Source: Acidobacteriota bacterium
GTDB lineage: Bacteria; Acidobacteriota; Terriglobia; Bryobacterales; Bryobacteraceae
Direction: 5' to 3'
Assembly: GCA_947470805.1 (NCBI GenBank)
Contig: CANIVU010000006.1
Location: 62,001-126,000 of the forward strand
Length of the DNA stretch: 64,000 nucleotides
The notes under the pieces are model-generated. The model was not told where the DNA came from. It made no database searches and saw only the letters and a program-made list of their open reading frames with translations. A program made the position numbers and the translations under genes. Positions 24,220 through 34,707 of this stretch are shown in pieces; the stretch's first letter is position 1; every line of letters starts with the position of its first letter.

Positions 24220-26463
24220 ATGCGACCCCTTTCGCTCCTCCTCCTCGCCCTGCCCCTCATCGCCCAGGACCCCGCTCGCACCCTCGCCGAGCTTCTCTCG
24301 CTCCTCAAACCCTCGCGCGTCCCCGCCGATGGCCGGCTCAACCCGACCGACAAAACCTGGGAAGATTGGGTCCGCCGAACCGGTGAACGGCCGCCCGATT
24401 TTGACAAACTCCCCTCCACCCCCGGACTGCCAGACGCCCTCGCCGGCGTTACCACGCCAGCCCAATGGCCCGCCCGCAAACAACAACTCCGCCGCGACGT
24501 CCAACACTGGATCTTCGGCCAATTTCCGCCCACGCCAACCAACCTCCGCGCCGTCGTCACCGCCAACCGCCGAGACGGCGCCGTCACGGTCCGCGAAGTG
24601 CGCCTGGAGTTCGGCCCGGACCACCGCGCCACCCTCCGCGTTGAACTCATCATCCCCGACGGCCCCGGCCCCTTCCCCGTCTTCCTCACGAACCACGCTG
24701 CCAACCGCCCCTGGGTCTACACTGCCGTCCGGCGCGGCTATATCGCAGCCATCTATCACGCCACCGACCCCCGTTACGCCAACGGCGACGACTCCGACGC
24801 CTGGCTCGACGTCTATCCCGGCATCGATTTCCCCGTCCTCGCACGCTGGGCGTGGGCCGCCTCGCGCACCGTCGATTACCTCATCACGCTCCCCGAAGTC
24901 GACAAAGCCAAGATCGGCACCACCGGCCATTCGCGCAACGGCAAGAGCGCCCTCCTCGCCGCTGCCATGGACGACCGCATCGCCGCCGTCGTGCCCTCCA
25001 GCGGCAACAGCGGCGAATCCGACCCCTGGCGCTTCACCACCGAGCCCTTTGCCAACGAAAGCATCGAACTGCTCACCGGCGGCCAGTCCCACTGGTTCCA
25101 CCCACGCCTCCGCTTCTTCTCCGGCCGCGAAGATAAACTGCCCGTCGATCAGAATACGCTCCTCTCCCTCGTCGCCCCGCGAGGCCTGATGCTCTACACC
25201 GGCTACGCCGAGTCGGCCTCGAATCCCGTCGGCTTCGAACAGGCCTACCGCGACGCGCTCCGCGTCTACAGATTCCTGGGCCGCGAACAAAACATCTGGC
25301 TGCATCTGCGAATCGGCGAACACGGCACCAATGCCGAAGACATCGAAATCTTCTGCGATTTCTTCGATTCCGTCTTCGGCCGGCGCCCGCGTCAGAAGCT
25401 CGAAACCTGGGCCCACGGCTACACCTTCGATGCCTGGAAGAAGCTCTCGAAAGAAACCATCGATCCGCTCCGCCCGCCCGTAACCGCGGACCCGAAATTG
25501 CAGATCGAATGGGCTCTCGGCACCGAACCGCCCGGCGCGCCGAATAGGCAGTTACGCCACGCGCCGCTCGAAGTATCGATGGCCGATAACGCCCTCGCCG
25601 CCCAATTCAAACGGCCCGCCACAGATGCCGCCACGCGCGACCGCATCGCTAAGGAAGGCATGGCCTGGCGCGAAGTCCCCATCGGCGATGGCATCGTTGG
25701 CGACCTCTTCTACCCCGCCAATCACAAGGCCGGCAAGCTCCCCGTTGTCATCTGGCTGCACGGCTACAGCTACCAATACGGCTGGTCCATCCAGTCCCCC
25801 TGGCTGACGAATATCAACGACCTCCGGCTCGATCAACGCCTCTCGCTCCCCGCCCTCGTCAAGCGCGGCTTCGCCGTTCTCGTCTTCGATCAAATCGGCT
25901 TCGGCACGCGCGTCCTCGATGCCCGCGAATTCTACACCCGCTACCCGCGCTGGTCGCTGATGGGCAAGATGGTGGCCGACACGCGCGCCGCCATCGATAC
26001 CTGCACGCAAATCGATATTCTCGACCCGCAGCGCATCTCCCTCGGCGGCTACTCGCTCGGCGCCAAAGTCGGCCTGCTCACGATGGCGCTCGACCCACGT
26101 GTCCACTCTCTCGCCGCCGTAGCCGGCTTCGATCCGCTCCGCCGCGATACGAAAGATAAAGGCGTCGAAGGCGTCCGCCACTACTCACATATCCACGGCT
26201 TAATGCCGCGCCTTGGCTTCTTCGAAGGCCACGAAGCCAGCCTCCCATTCGACTTCGACGCCGCGCTGAAACTCGCCGCACCGCGCCCCGTCCTGCTCAT
26301 CGCGCCGACGCTCGACCGCTACGCTCGCGCCGCCGACGTCGCCGCCACCGTCAACGCCGTCACCTACCCGGCGCTGCAACTCGAAACCCCGCTCGACTTC
26401 AACCGCTTCCACCGCCCCACCCAGCAGCGAGTCGTTGACTGGTTCGCCGAACGCGGCCGCTAA
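24220..26463 (+). CDS. Secreted double alpha/beta hydrolase (CE15-like glucuronoyl esterase + second esterase domain)
   Basis: A protein of 747 residues with a signal peptide (MRPLSLLLLALPLIAQ). Domain 1 (to about 410) is CE15-like: nucleophile GHSRNGKSA (Ser in the GxSRxGK form characteristic of glucuronoyl esterases) and a late IGEHGTNA His. Domain 2 (about 440-747) is another hydrolase with GGYSLGAKVG as elbow, an Asp in LIAPTLDRYA and DFNRFHRPTQ as the likely His region. CE15 enzymes cut ester links between glucuronoxylan and lignin; the second domain may be an acetyl or cinnamoyl esterase. Plant-polymer degradation fits the lineage. Confidence 0.85.
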   Translation: MRPLSLLLLALPLIAQDPARTLAELLSLLKPSRVPADGRLNPTDKTWEDWVRRTGERPPDFDKLPSTPGLPDALAGVTTPAQWPARKQQLRRDVQHWIFGQFPPTPTNLRAVVTANRRDGAVTVREVRLEFGPDHRATLRVELIIPDGPGPFPVFLTNHAANRPWVYTAVRRGYIAAIYHATDPRYANGDDSDAWLDVYPGIDFPVLARWAWAASRTVDYLITLPEVDKAKIGTTGHSRNGKSALLAAAMDDRIAAVVPSSGNSGESDPWRFTTEPFANESIELLTGGQSHWFHPRLRFFSGREDKLPVDQNTLLSLVAPRGLMLYTGYAESASNPVGFEQAYRDALRVYRFLGREQNIWLHLRIGEHGTNAEDIEIFCDFFDSVFGRRPRQKLETWAHGYTFDAWKKLSKETIDPLRPPVTADPKLQIEWALGTEPPGAPNRQLRHAPLEVSMADNALAAQFKRPATDAATRDRIAKEGMAWREVPIGDGIVGDLFYPANHKAGKLPVVIWLHGYSYQYGWSIQSPWLTNINDLRLDQRLSLPALVKRGFAVLVFDQIGFGTRVLDAREFYTRYPRWSLMGKMVADTRAAIDTCTQIDILDPQRISLGGYSLGAKVGLLTMALDPRVHSLAAVAGFDPLRRDTKDKGVEGVRHYSHIHGLMPRLGFFEGHEASLPFDFDAALKLAAPRPVLLIAPTLDRYARAADVAATVNAVTYPALQLETPLDFNRFHRPTQQRVVDWFAERGR

Positions 26464-26485
26464 CTCGGTGTATGCTCAACGAAGT

Positions 26486-27073
26486 ATGCTCCGCCTGCTA
26501 CTCCTCCTAACCGCCACGCTAACAGCCCAGGACTGGCGCCCCGTCACCGGTTGGCAGGAAACGAACTTCACCGGCCACGGCCCGGCCCGCTTCGAAAAAG
26601 ACGTCATCTACCTCGACCTCGGCGCCCCCATGACCGGGGTCACCCGCGCCGCCGATTTTCCCAAAACCAACTACGAAATCCGCTATGAAGCCGCCCGGCT
26701 GCATGGGGGCGACTTCTTCGCCAGCCTGACGTTCCCCGTCGGCGACTCGCACTGCACCTGGGTCACCGGCGGCTGGGGTGGCGACATCGTCGGCCTCTCT
26801 AACATCGATGGCTGGGACGCCTCCGACAACGAAACCCGCAGCTATTTCACCTTTGAAACCGGCCGCTGGTACGCCTTCCGCATCCAAGTCACCCCGGCCA
26901 CGATCCGCGTCTGGATCGACGAGCAATCGGTCGTCAACGTCCCCATCGCCGGCCGCAAAATCGACCTCCGTCGCGGGGAAATGAACCTCTCCACGCCGCT
27001 CGGTTTCGCCAGTTACAACACAGCGGGCGGTATCCGAAAAGTCGAATACCGCCCAATGGCCAAATCAAACTGA
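26486..27073 (+). CDS. Secreted DUF1080/concanavalin-like domain protein
   Basis: A protein of 195 residues from ATG 26486 (signal MLRLLLLLTATLTA). The beta-rich body, with GGDFFASLTFPV, WGGDIVGLSN and a C-terminal LSTPLGFASYNTAGGIRKVEYRP, matches the jelly-roll fold of DUF1080/3-keto-disaccharide-hydrolase proteins. It lies 23 bases after the double esterase and is probably co-expressed. Substrate is unknown. Confidence 0.75.
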   Translation: MLRLLLLLTATLTAQDWRPVTGWQETNFTGHGPARFEKDVIYLDLGAPMTGVTRAADFPKTNYEIRYEAARLHGGDFFASLTFPVGDSHCTWVTGGWGGDIVGLSNIDGWDASDNETRSYFTFETGRWYAFRIQVTPATIRVWIDEQSVVNVPIAGRKIDLRRGEMNLSTPLGFASYNTAGGIRKVEYRPMAKSN

Positions 27074-27078
27074 AAAAA

Positions 27079-28218
27079 CTACCGGGACTTAACCTTCGTC
27101 CAACTCCGCGACGCCGCCGAAGCCAGCACCGCATCCGTCACATCGTCCGTCGCCAAGCCCTCCCGGAACGTCGGCGCCGCGGCCTTTCCGCCGCCCACCG
27201 CCGTCAGGAAATCGGCTACCTGATGCACGAAGGTGTGTTCGTAGCCGATCTGCAAACCGGGCACCCACCAGTTGGCCATATAGGGGTGTTCCCGATCCGT
27301 AATATGGATGCTCTTCCAGCCGCGTAACTTACCTTCGTCTTTGTGATCGAAGTACTGCAAGCGGTGTAAGTCGTGTAAGTCCCACATGATCGAAGCATTT
27401 TCGCCGTTGATCTCCAACGTGTACAGCGCCTTGTGCCCGCGCGCATACCGCGTCGCCTCGAACGTCGCCAGCGAACCGTTGTTGAACTTCGCCAGGAACA
27501 GGCTCGCGTCGTCGATGCCAACCGGCTCCACTTCGCCTGTCAGGCTGTGTTTACGGGCCTTGATGAAGGTCTCCGTCATTGCCGACACTTCATCAATGCC
27601 GCCGTTCAACCACATCGCGGTATCAATGCAGTGTGCCAGCAAGTCGCCGGTCACGCCGCTGCCGGCCACCTTTACGTCCAGCCGCCACAGGCCTTCCCCG
27701 CCCTGCGGCAGGTCGCTCGAAATGGTCCAGTCCTGGAGGAACTTCGCGCGGTAATGGAAGATGCGGCCCAGCCGTCCTTCGTCAATCAATTGCTTGGCTA
27801 ACGTAACTGCCGGGACGCGCCGGTAGTTATACCAAACCATGTTCGGCACGCCGGCTTTTTCCACCGCGTCCACAATGGCTTCGGACTCGGCGCCATTCCG
27901 CCCCAGCGGCTTTTCGCACATCACCATCTTGCCCGCTTTGGCGGCGGCAATGGCGATCTCGGCGTGCGTGTCGTTCGGGCTCGCAATATCGATCAGATCG
28001 ATATCCGGCGACTCGACAACCTTTCGCCAATCAGTCTCCACGTTGGCGTAACCCCACTTGGTGGCGAACTCCTTGGCGCGCTCGGCATTCCGTGCGCACA
28101 CCGTCTGCAACACCGGCTGATACGGCACGTCAAAGAAATTGGTCACCTTCCGGAACGCATTGGAATGCGTGCGTCCCATGAAGCCATAGCCAATCAAACC
28201 TACCCGAAGATTCTTCAT
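27079..28218 (-). CDS. Gfo/Idh/MocA family oxidoreductase
   Basis: A protein of 379 residues. The N-terminal Rossmann motif is [13 protein letters not shown]; the EKP signature ([14 protein letters not shown]) lies near residues 98-111; the C-terminal alpha/beta domain contains [14 protein letters not shown]. Such enzymes are NAD(P)-dependent sugar or inositol dehydrogenases, cytoplasmic here (no signal). It is 3 bases downstream of a sugar isomerase gene, suggesting a joint carbohydrate pathway. Confidence 0.92.
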   Translation of the reverse strand: MKNLRVGLIGYGFMGRTHSNAFRKVTNFFDVPYQPVLQTVCARNAERAKEFATKWGYANVETDWRKVVESPDIDLIDIASPNDTHAEIAIAAAKAGKMVMCEKPLGRNGAESEAIVDAVEKAGVPNMVWYNYRRVPAVTLAKQLIDEGRLGRIFHYRAKFLQDWTISSDLPQGGEGLWRLDVKVAGSGVTGDLLAHCIDTAMWLNGGIDEVSAMTETFIKARKHSLTGEVEPVGIDDASLFLAKFNNGSLATFEATRYARGHKALYTLEINGENASIMWDLHDLHRLQYFDHKDEGKLRGWKSIHITDREHPYMANWWVPGLQIGYEHTFVHQVADFLTAVGGGKAAAPTFREGLATDDVTDAVLASAASRSWTKVKSR

Positions 28219-28221
28219 AAC

Positions 28222-29268
28222 TTAGTTCCACCCGTGCGCGTCGCGCACCGAAATCATGGCCTGCAAAACTTCGTTCCAGGTCTGCTGGTTCAACATCACA
28301 TCGTTCGAGAACATGCACCCGTCCCAGCAGATATGCTGCACGGCGCGCGTCAGGTTCCCGCCGTCGTCGCGCAGCCACGCGCCCGAATCGCGCACGATGT
28401 CCAAGCGGCCATTGGGATCAAACGGCTGGCAGTGCCGACCCGTTTTGTCGTGCGATCCCGAACCCTTCACAGTGCCATCGTTCTGCGCCACGTGGAAGTC
28501 AATCATCCAAGGCCGCAACGCGCGCGCCATCGTTTTGTAAGCCTCGCCCAGCGCTACCGTGTCGTTCCAGTCAAAGTTCTCCGGCAGCAACGCGTCTTCC
28601 GGCGCGTTGTAGCCCATCGTGAACAACATAGTGTGCGCCATATCGGCCTGGAAGCCCAATGTATCCGGGCGTCCCACCATCTCCAACAACTTCACGTTCT
28701 GCCGCCAGCTGTGCATGCCGGCCCAGCAGATTTCGCCTTCGGCCGCCAGCCGTTCTCCGTATTCCTCGGCAATATTGCACGCCTTGGTGAACGTGTCGGC
28801 AATACGCCGCGTCCCGGCTTCCGGATCGGCCAACCAGTCGTGCGGCCCGGTGGCGGAATCAATGCGCACCACCCCATACTTCCGCACGCCCAGATCCTTC
28901 AACTTCTTGCCAATACGACACGCCTTGCGGACCTGCGTCAGGAACTTCGCCTGCTCCTCGTCGTCGCCCATCGCCGATCCGCCGCCGGTCGGCCCCCACA
29001 CCGGGGCCACCATCGAACCCACGCGCAACCCGCGCCCGCCGATGTCGTCGGCCAGCTTCTTCAGGTCGTCATCGGACGAGTCGATATCGGTGTGCGGCAG
29101 ACAAAGGAACAGGTCCACGCCGTCAAACTTCACGCCGTTTACCGACGCCCCACACGTCAAATCCAACATCGTTTCCAGCGAAATCGGCGGCTCCGAATCG
29201 GGACCTTTGCCCACCAATCCAGGCCACATCGCATTATGCAGCGCGGGAGACGCATTCTTTGTGCTCAT
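28222..29268 (-). CDS. Sugar phosphate isomerase/epimerase family TIM-barrel protein
   Basis: A protein of 348 residues from ATG 29268 (GGAGG eight bases upstream; the frame continues into hemL but has no supported start there). It has the xylose-isomerase-like TIM-barrel layout: [44 protein letters not shown] and DFHVAQNDG as strands carrying metal/substrate residues. Paired with the Gfo/Idh/MocA gene, as often seen in acidobacteria and planctomycetes. The exact substrate is unknown. Confidence 0.87.
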   Translation of the reverse strand: MSTKNASPALHNAMWPGLVGKGPDSEPPISLETMLDLTCGASVNGVKFDGVDLFLCLPHTDIDSSDDDLKKLADDIGGRGLRVGSMVAPVWGPTGGGSAMGDDEEQAKFLTQVRKACRIGKKLKDLGVRKYGVVRIDSATGPHDWLADPEAGTRRIADTFTKACNIAEEYGERLAAEGEICWAGMHSWRQNVKLLEMVGRPDTLGFQADMAHTMLFTMGYNAPEDALLPENFDWNDTVALGEAYKTMARALRPWMIDFHVAQNDGTVKGSGSHDKTGRHCQPFDPNGRLDIVRDSGAWLRDDGGNLTRAVQHICWDGCMFSNDVMLNQQTWNEVLQAMISVRDAHGWN

Positions 29269-29305
29269 CAGAAAATCCTCCGGGATAGCATACACCAACA
29301 GCGGT

Positions 29306-30562
29306 TTAGAAGAACGAGGCGATGGCCTTGCGCGTGTGCTCGATATCGGCGTCCGTATGCGCCGCCGATAGGAACGCCGCCTCAAACTGCGACGGCGGGA
29401 AGTACACGCCCTGCTCCAGCAAGTGATGGAAGAACTTGCCGAATAGCGCCGTATCGCTCGTCTTCGCCGTCTCGTAATCCACCACCGGCGTCTGCGTGAA
29501 GAACAGCGTAAACATCGAACCCACGCGGTTCACCGTGAACTCCGATGGCAGCCCTGCGCACAGCGCCGCGGCCTTTTCTTCCAACCGCGCATAGAGCCCC
29601 GTGTCCTTCCGGATATTGCGCAACATCGCCAACCCCGCGCTCACCGCCAGTGGATTGCCCGACAGCGTTCCCGCCTGGTACACATTCCCCACCGGCGCCA
29701 CCTTGCGCATAATCTCCTTGCGTCCGCCGTACGCCCCAATCGGCAGCCCGCCACCGATCACCTTCCCAAAGGTCGACAGATCCGGCACCACGCCGAACAA
29801 CGACTGCGCCCCGCCCGGCGCCACGCGGAAGCCAGTCATCACCTCGTCAAAAATCAACAAAGCCCCGTGTTTACGCGTCTCCGCCACCAGCGCGCCCAGG
29901 AACTCCGGCGTCGGCAGCACGCAACCCATGTTGCCCACCACAGGCTCCAGAATCACGCAGGCAATCTCGTCCCCGTGCGCGGCGAACGCCTGCTCCAACG
30001 CTTCCACATTGTTATAAGGCAGCGCCAGCGTCGTATCGGCAAACGCCTTCGGCACGCCAGCCGTGTCGGCAATGCCCAACGTCGCCATGCCGCTCCCGGC
30101 CTTCACCAGCAACGAGTCCACATGCCCGTGGTAGCAGCCTTCAAACTTGATCGTCAGGTCACGCCCGGTAAACCCACGCGCCACACGCAGAGCCGACATC
30201 GTCGCCTCGGTACCGGAGTTCACCAGCCGGATCATCTCCATCGACGGCACAGCGTCGCGGATCTCCTCGGCCAGCTCAATTTCCCGCTCCGTCGGCGCGC
30301 CAAAGCTCGTGCCAATCGTCAGCGCGTCCTCGATCGCCGCCAGAATCTCCGGATGCCGGTGGCCCAACAGCATCGGCCCCCACGATCCAATAAAGTCGAT
30401 GTACTCATTCCCATCCACGTCCCACAGCCGGGCCCCGTTGGCCTTGGCCATGAACCGCGGCGTGCCGCCAACGCTGCGGAACGCGCGCACCGGAGAGTTC
30501 ACTCCGCCCGGTACCAACTCCTGGCCGCGGGCAAGCAATGCTTCAGATCGAGCAGTATTCAT
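29306..30562 (-). CDS. hemL: Glutamate-1-semialdehyde 2,1-aminomutase
   Basis: A protein of 418 residues, usual length for HemL. PLP Lys lies in [18 protein letters not shown]; the [16 protein letters not shown] block and [13 protein letters not shown]-terminus are diagnostic. It converts glutamate-1-semialdehyde to 5-aminolevulinate in the C5 route to tetrapyrroles, needed also for cobalamin used by metH, queG and for haem. It overlaps the flavoprotein gene as ATGA. Confidence 0.97.
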   Translation of the reverse strand: MNTARSEALLARGQELVPGGVNSPVRAFRSVGGTPRFMAKANGARLWDVDGNEYIDFIGSWGPMLLGHRHPEILAAIEDALTIGTSFGAPTEREIELAEEIRDAVPSMEMIRLVNSGTEATMSALRVARGFTGRDLTIKFEGCYHGHVDSLLVKAGSGMATLGIADTAGVPKAFADTTLALPYNNVEALEQAFAAHGDEIACVILEPVVGNMGCVLPTPEFLGALVAETRKHGALLIFDEVMTGFRVAPGGAQSLFGVVPDLSTFGKVIGGGLPIGAYGGRKEIMRKVAPVGNVYQAGTLSGNPLAVSAGLAMLRNIRKDTGLYARLEEKAAALCAGLPSEFTVNRVGSMFTLFFTQTPVVDYETAKTSDTALFGKFFHHLLEQGVYFPPSQFEAAFLSAAHTDADIEHTRKAIASFF

Positions 30563-31716
30563 TCGTTTCCTTCACTTACTATCCGGCGCAAAAACAAATT
30601 CACGCCAATCTCGGTCAGCGTCAGATGCAGCGTCGATTTAATCTGCTTCCGCAAATCATGATAAGGCATCGTGCCGGCAAACAACTCCTGCACAATCCCG
30701 TTCAGCCGCGTGCTCCGGCGCAAAAACTGAATCATGCGGTCCGTATTCGCGCCAAACAAATACCGGCCCAAAAACAACCGGCGCGCCAGCGTCGACGCAT
30801 ACGCCAGGTCATGAACAAACTCCCCCGTCACCGCTCCCGCGTACTCCGCCTCGCGCCCTTCGGCCGCCAGTGTCCCAGCCAACTCCCCCGATCGCATCGC
30901 GTAATAAATCCCCTCGCCCGTCACCGGATCCACTAGCCCACCCGCATCCCCCGCCGCAAGCCATCCATCCCCCGCTAACCGGTTCCCCCGCCAGGACGAC
31001 GCCTCCAAAGACGGTAACATATGTCCATAAAAAGTCGCGCCCTCGCGCGAAATCCCACGCGATTCCATGTACCGTTCCAACCGCGCGCGCATCTCCGTTG
31101 CGGCCTCGCCCTTCCCGCAGATCCCCACCGACAAATGCCCTGCCCGCGGAAACACCCACAAATACCCTTCAAATCCCCCAAAAAACTCCAGATCAATATG
31201 CCCCTGCTCCCGCGGCACGTAGTAACCCAGCGCCGTCATCGTGTCGGCCGCCTGAAACGCCGTCCCCGTATCCCGCAGCGGATTCCGCGCCCCCGTCGCC
31301 ACAATCACAAAGTCCGCCTTCACCTCGCCCGCCGCGGTCCGCACCGCCCACCGCTCCGCCTCTCGCCGCATTCCCAACACCCGCTCCCGCCGCAACTCCG
31401 CCCCCGCCCCCGCCGCCCGATCCAGCAGCAGTTGATTCAACTCCCGCCGAGAAAAAATCAACATCGGCTTATCCAACGTCAAACTCACCGCACCGGCTCC
31501 AGGCGAATGCAGACAAGTTCGAGTCACCCGCCGGACTGAGCCACTTTTCTCCAAAAACGGGTACTGCCGGTAAGCCTTATACGTTACGCCGCCGCCACAA
31601 GGCTTCTCCCACGCCATCTTTTCATCGAACAAAATCGCGTGCGCCCCGGCGGCGGCCACCTGCCGGGCAGCCATTGCGCCCGCCGGACCGCCGCCTAGCA
31701 CCGCGATTGTTCTCAC
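30559..31716 (-). CDS. FAD-dependent geranylgeranyl-reductase-family oxidoreductase
   Basis: A protein of 385 residues. The N-terminal dinucleotide fold [19 protein letters not shown] and the later [19 protein letters not shown] signature identify the geranylgeranyl reductase family, which saturates isoprenoid tails (for example of menaquinone or chlorophyll-like lipids). It sits between a lipoprotein gene and hemL with 4-base overlaps on both sides. Prenyl-chain reduction of the quinone is a reasonable guess; no sequence feature specifies the substrate. Confidence 0.85.
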   Translation of the reverse strand: MRTIAVLGGGPAGAMAARQVAAAGAHAILFDEKMAWEKPCGGGVTYKAYRQYPFLEKSGSVRRVTRTCLHSPGAGAVSLTLDKPMLIFSRRELNQLLLDRAAGAGAELRRERVLGMRREAERWAVRTAAGEVKADFVIVATGARNPLRDTGTAFQAADTMTALGYYVPREQGHIDLEFFGGFEGYLWVFPRAGHLSVGICGKGEAATEMRARLERYMESRGISREGATFYGHMLPSLEASSWRGNRLAGDGWLAAGDAGGLVDPVTGEGIYYAMRSGELAGTLAAEGREAEYAGAVTGEFVHDLAYASTLARRLFLGRYLFGANTDRMIQFLRRSTRLNGIVQELFAGTMPYHDLRKQIKSTLHLTLTEIGVNLFLRRIVSEGNE

Positions 31717-32114
31717 GGATGGGCCTTGGGTGTCGACGGCGCATGCACCGCCCCGTTGGCCGGCTCACCCGCCGGCGGATGGCCCGCCGGCATCTCACCC
31801 GTCGGCATCGCCGAGTTCCCGTGCGGGCTCGACTTCTCCGACGGCTTCACCGTCCACTTCCCGCCCTCCATCACCATCGCATAATTCATCTGAATCCCCG
31901 CCCCGCCTTCCTTCGGCGAAACCGACACCACCGCGTCGGCTTCCTTGTCCCGGAAACTGACGGAGACAATCTCGATCTTCATCGATTGCGACATCAAGTC
32001 GCTTCGCTTCGCCAAATGGTCCAGAATTGCCTGTTTCACGGCATCCTGATTCTGAGGGGCTTTGGCGCATCCGGCCAACAGCACAAGGAGGAGAGAGAGT
32101 ATTCGTACGGCCAC
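31713..32114 (-). CDS. Lipoprotein of unknown function
   Basis: A protein of 133 residues from GTG 32114. A lipobox (LLLVLLAGC) follows a short basic N-terminus, so it should be lipidated. The body has a NTF2-like feel (QAILDHLAKRSDLM, DAVVSVSPKEGG) and the C-terminus is Pro/Ala/His-rich (HPPAGEPANGAVHAPS). The stop overlaps the flavoprotein start by four bases. The family is not recognised. Confidence 0.75.
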   Translation of the reverse strand: MAVRILSLLLVLLAGCAKAPQNQDAVKQAILDHLAKRSDLMSQSMKIEIVSVSFRDKEADAVVSVSPKEGGAGIQMNYAMVMEGGKWTVKPSEKSSPHGNSAMPTGEMPAGHPPAGEPANGAVHAPSTPKAHP

Positions 32115-32174
32115 ACCCGGATTATAACGGGGAAGCCTATAATTGGGAAAGGGAGACTTGCACTGCAATTACGC

Positions 32175-34707
32175 GTGTGGCTACTCCTCGTGCTCAGTCT
32201 GCCCGCCGCTGGACAACCGGATGGGTTCGTAAGTTCGCTCTCTAGATTGCGAACACTGACGCGAGACGAACTTGGCCGAACCCCAGAGGCCCGCCTGGAA
32301 GCGATCGTTACGTTCGTCAACCCCGCCGGCAAGTTCATCTTCCTGCAACAGGGCGAAAGCGCCGCCTACGCGCAACCAGGTCCCGGCTTCCATCTGCCCG
32401 AACTCCGCGCCGGACAACGTGTACGCGTAAAGGCCATCGCCGCCCCTTGCAGCTACTCGCCCTGCCTCGTCCTTCGTCAGCTCGAAGTGCTCGGTGACGC
32501 CCAATTGCCGCAAGCCGTCAAAGCAACGCCCGAAGAAATCGAAAAGACGGTCTACGAAGCCCGCCGCGTAATCGTCCACGGCACCATCCGCGCCGTTGCC
32601 CCCATGAACGATCCGGACTGGCCCAACTCCGCCACCATGCTCCTCGAGGCCGGCGGCCGCCGCTGGCCCATGATCGTCGCCGGGATCGACCAGGATTACA
32701 TCGAACGCTTTGACGATGCTACCGTCACCGTCGAAGCCGTCGTCGGCACACAGGCTAACAGCGCCCGCCAACTCGTCACCCCAACCTTCGTCGTCCAGAA
32801 TCCGTCGCTCGTCACGTTCATCAGCGATTCGCTCTCCACTCCCCCCGGGCCGCTTGTGCCGGCTTCCGATCTGCTGCAGTACGGCGGTCCCGCCACCGCC
32901 GGAGCCCGCGTCCGCATTCGCGGTTCCGTCACCATTTGCCCTGCCCCGCGTTGGTCTCTTTCTGCAAGACAAAGAGTCCGGCGTCTTTCTGGAAAGCCTG
33001 CAGGAAATGACGGTCCAACCAGGCGACATCGTCGAAGCCGAGGGCCGCGTCACGCCGGGCAATCGCCGCCCCTACCTTCGCGATGCCAAATGGTCCATCG
33101 TCTCCCGCAACAACCCCCTCGTCGTCCCCCACCCCGTCACCGGACAACTGCTGGGCTTGGACCAGAACGATAGCCGCCGCATCCGAATTGAAGCGGTCTT
33201 CGAAGGCGATAACCGCCAGGCAGCCGTCCGGCCTCGCCTGGTCATCAATTTCCGAAGTCACGACGGCGTCCGTTTCGTCGGGTTTCTCGAGGACCCCGTC
33301 GCCACAATCCCGGACTACGCCCCCGGCACCATTCTTCGCATCGCCGGCGTGCTCCGTGTCGATTCCGACCCGGTCAGCCCAAGACGCGACATCTATCGCA
33401 TTCTCATCTCTGGCCCCAACGACATCGTCATCATCGACCTCCCTCCCTGGTGGAAAGCCACCTACGTCACCACCACCCTCGCTGTCATCTCAATCCTCGG
33501 TGTCCTCTCCTTCATCTGGGTCTGGACCCTACGCGCCCGCGTCCATCGCCAAACGGCCGAACTGCGCGCGGCCAAAGAAGCCGCCGAAGAGGCCAACCGC
33601 GCCAAGGCTCAGTTCCTCGCCCACATCAGCCACGAGATCCGAACACCGATGAACGGTGTCCTTGGCATGATCGAACTCGCCACCCGCACCGCAAAAGACA
33701 CCGTTACCGCCGAAAGTCTCGCCACCGCCGGAGAGTCCGCTCACGATCTCCTCAGCCTTCTCAACGACGTCCTCGATCTCTCCAAACTCGACGCCGGTAA
33801 ACTCGACCTCGAACGCACCGCCTTCTCCGTCCCCGCCGTGCTTACCTCCGCGCACCGCCTCTTCTCGGTCCGCGCCGACGAAAAGGGACTCCGCCTCGCC
33901 ATCGACCTCGCCCCCTCCCGCCCCTCCTGGTCCTACGGCGATCCATCCCGCCTCCGCCAGGTCATTCACAACCTCCTCGCCAACGCCATCAAGTTCACTC
34001 CCGTCGGCTCCGTCACACTGCGTGCCTTCGCTGCCGGCGACTCCGTGACATTCGAAGTTGAGGACACCGGCATTGGCATTCCGCCCTCCCAAATAGAGGC
34101 CATCTTCCAGCCCTTCGAGCAAGCCGATTCCTCCATCACCCGTCGCTACGGCGGCACCGGGCTCGGCCTCCCCATCGCCGCCCGCATCGTCACCGCCATG
34201 GGCGGCCACCTCGCCGTCACCAGCCACTTCGGCAGTGGCAGCCGCTTCCAGTTCACGCTCCAACTCGCCCCCGCCTCCCCTGTTTCCGTCGGACCACAGG
34301 CTCCCCTCCATTCCGTCCGCTCCCTCCGGATCCTCGTTGCCGAAGACAACAAGGTCAATCTCACCGTCGTCCGCCGTATGCTCGAACACCACGGCCACAC
34401 GGTCATCCCGGCCGCTAACGGCCGCATCGCGCTCGACCTCTGGCACTCCGAAAATCCAGACCTCATCCTCATGGATATTCAAATGCCGGAATTCGACGGC
34501 CTCTCCGCCGCGCGCGCCATTCGCGAAGCGGAAGCTCCTGGCGCGCGCGTCCCCATCATCGCCCTCACCGCCCATGCCCTCGATGGCTACGCGGAAAAGA
34601 CAAAGGAAGCCGGCATGGATTCCTATCTCACCAAGCCGATTCGAGAAGCCGACTTACTGCTCGCAATCCATCACCTAATCCCCACGCTCACCGCCGACGC
34701 CCAATAA
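32175..34707 (+). pseudogene. Hybrid sensor histidine kinase, interrupted by a frameshift near 32940
   Basis: Two overlapping frames make one protein. From about GTG 32175 (signal-like MWLLLVLSLPAAGQ) to TGC 32937-32939 the frame encodes an extracellular beta-rich sensor; it then needs to skip one base (C32940) to continue at CTG 32941, giving SVTIC-LPRVGLFLQDKESG. The rest has a membrane segment, HisKA (ISHEIRTPMNG, His codon 33631), an intact ATPase domain (LLANAIKFTP; DTGIGIPP; GGTGLGLP) and a receiver (LILMDIQMPEFDG). The sequence around the break is TTGCCCTGCCCC, a slippery-looking GC run. The lesion may be a sequencing error or true decay. The end overlaps the convergent TolC gene by 33 bases. 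Confidence 0.8.

Noticed and set aside
30870-32170. Long plus-strand frame leading into the sensor part of the hybrid kinase
   Set aside because: It is antisense to the reductase and lipoprotein genes and is Pro/Arg/Ser-rich; only the part from about 32175 has a protein-like sequence.
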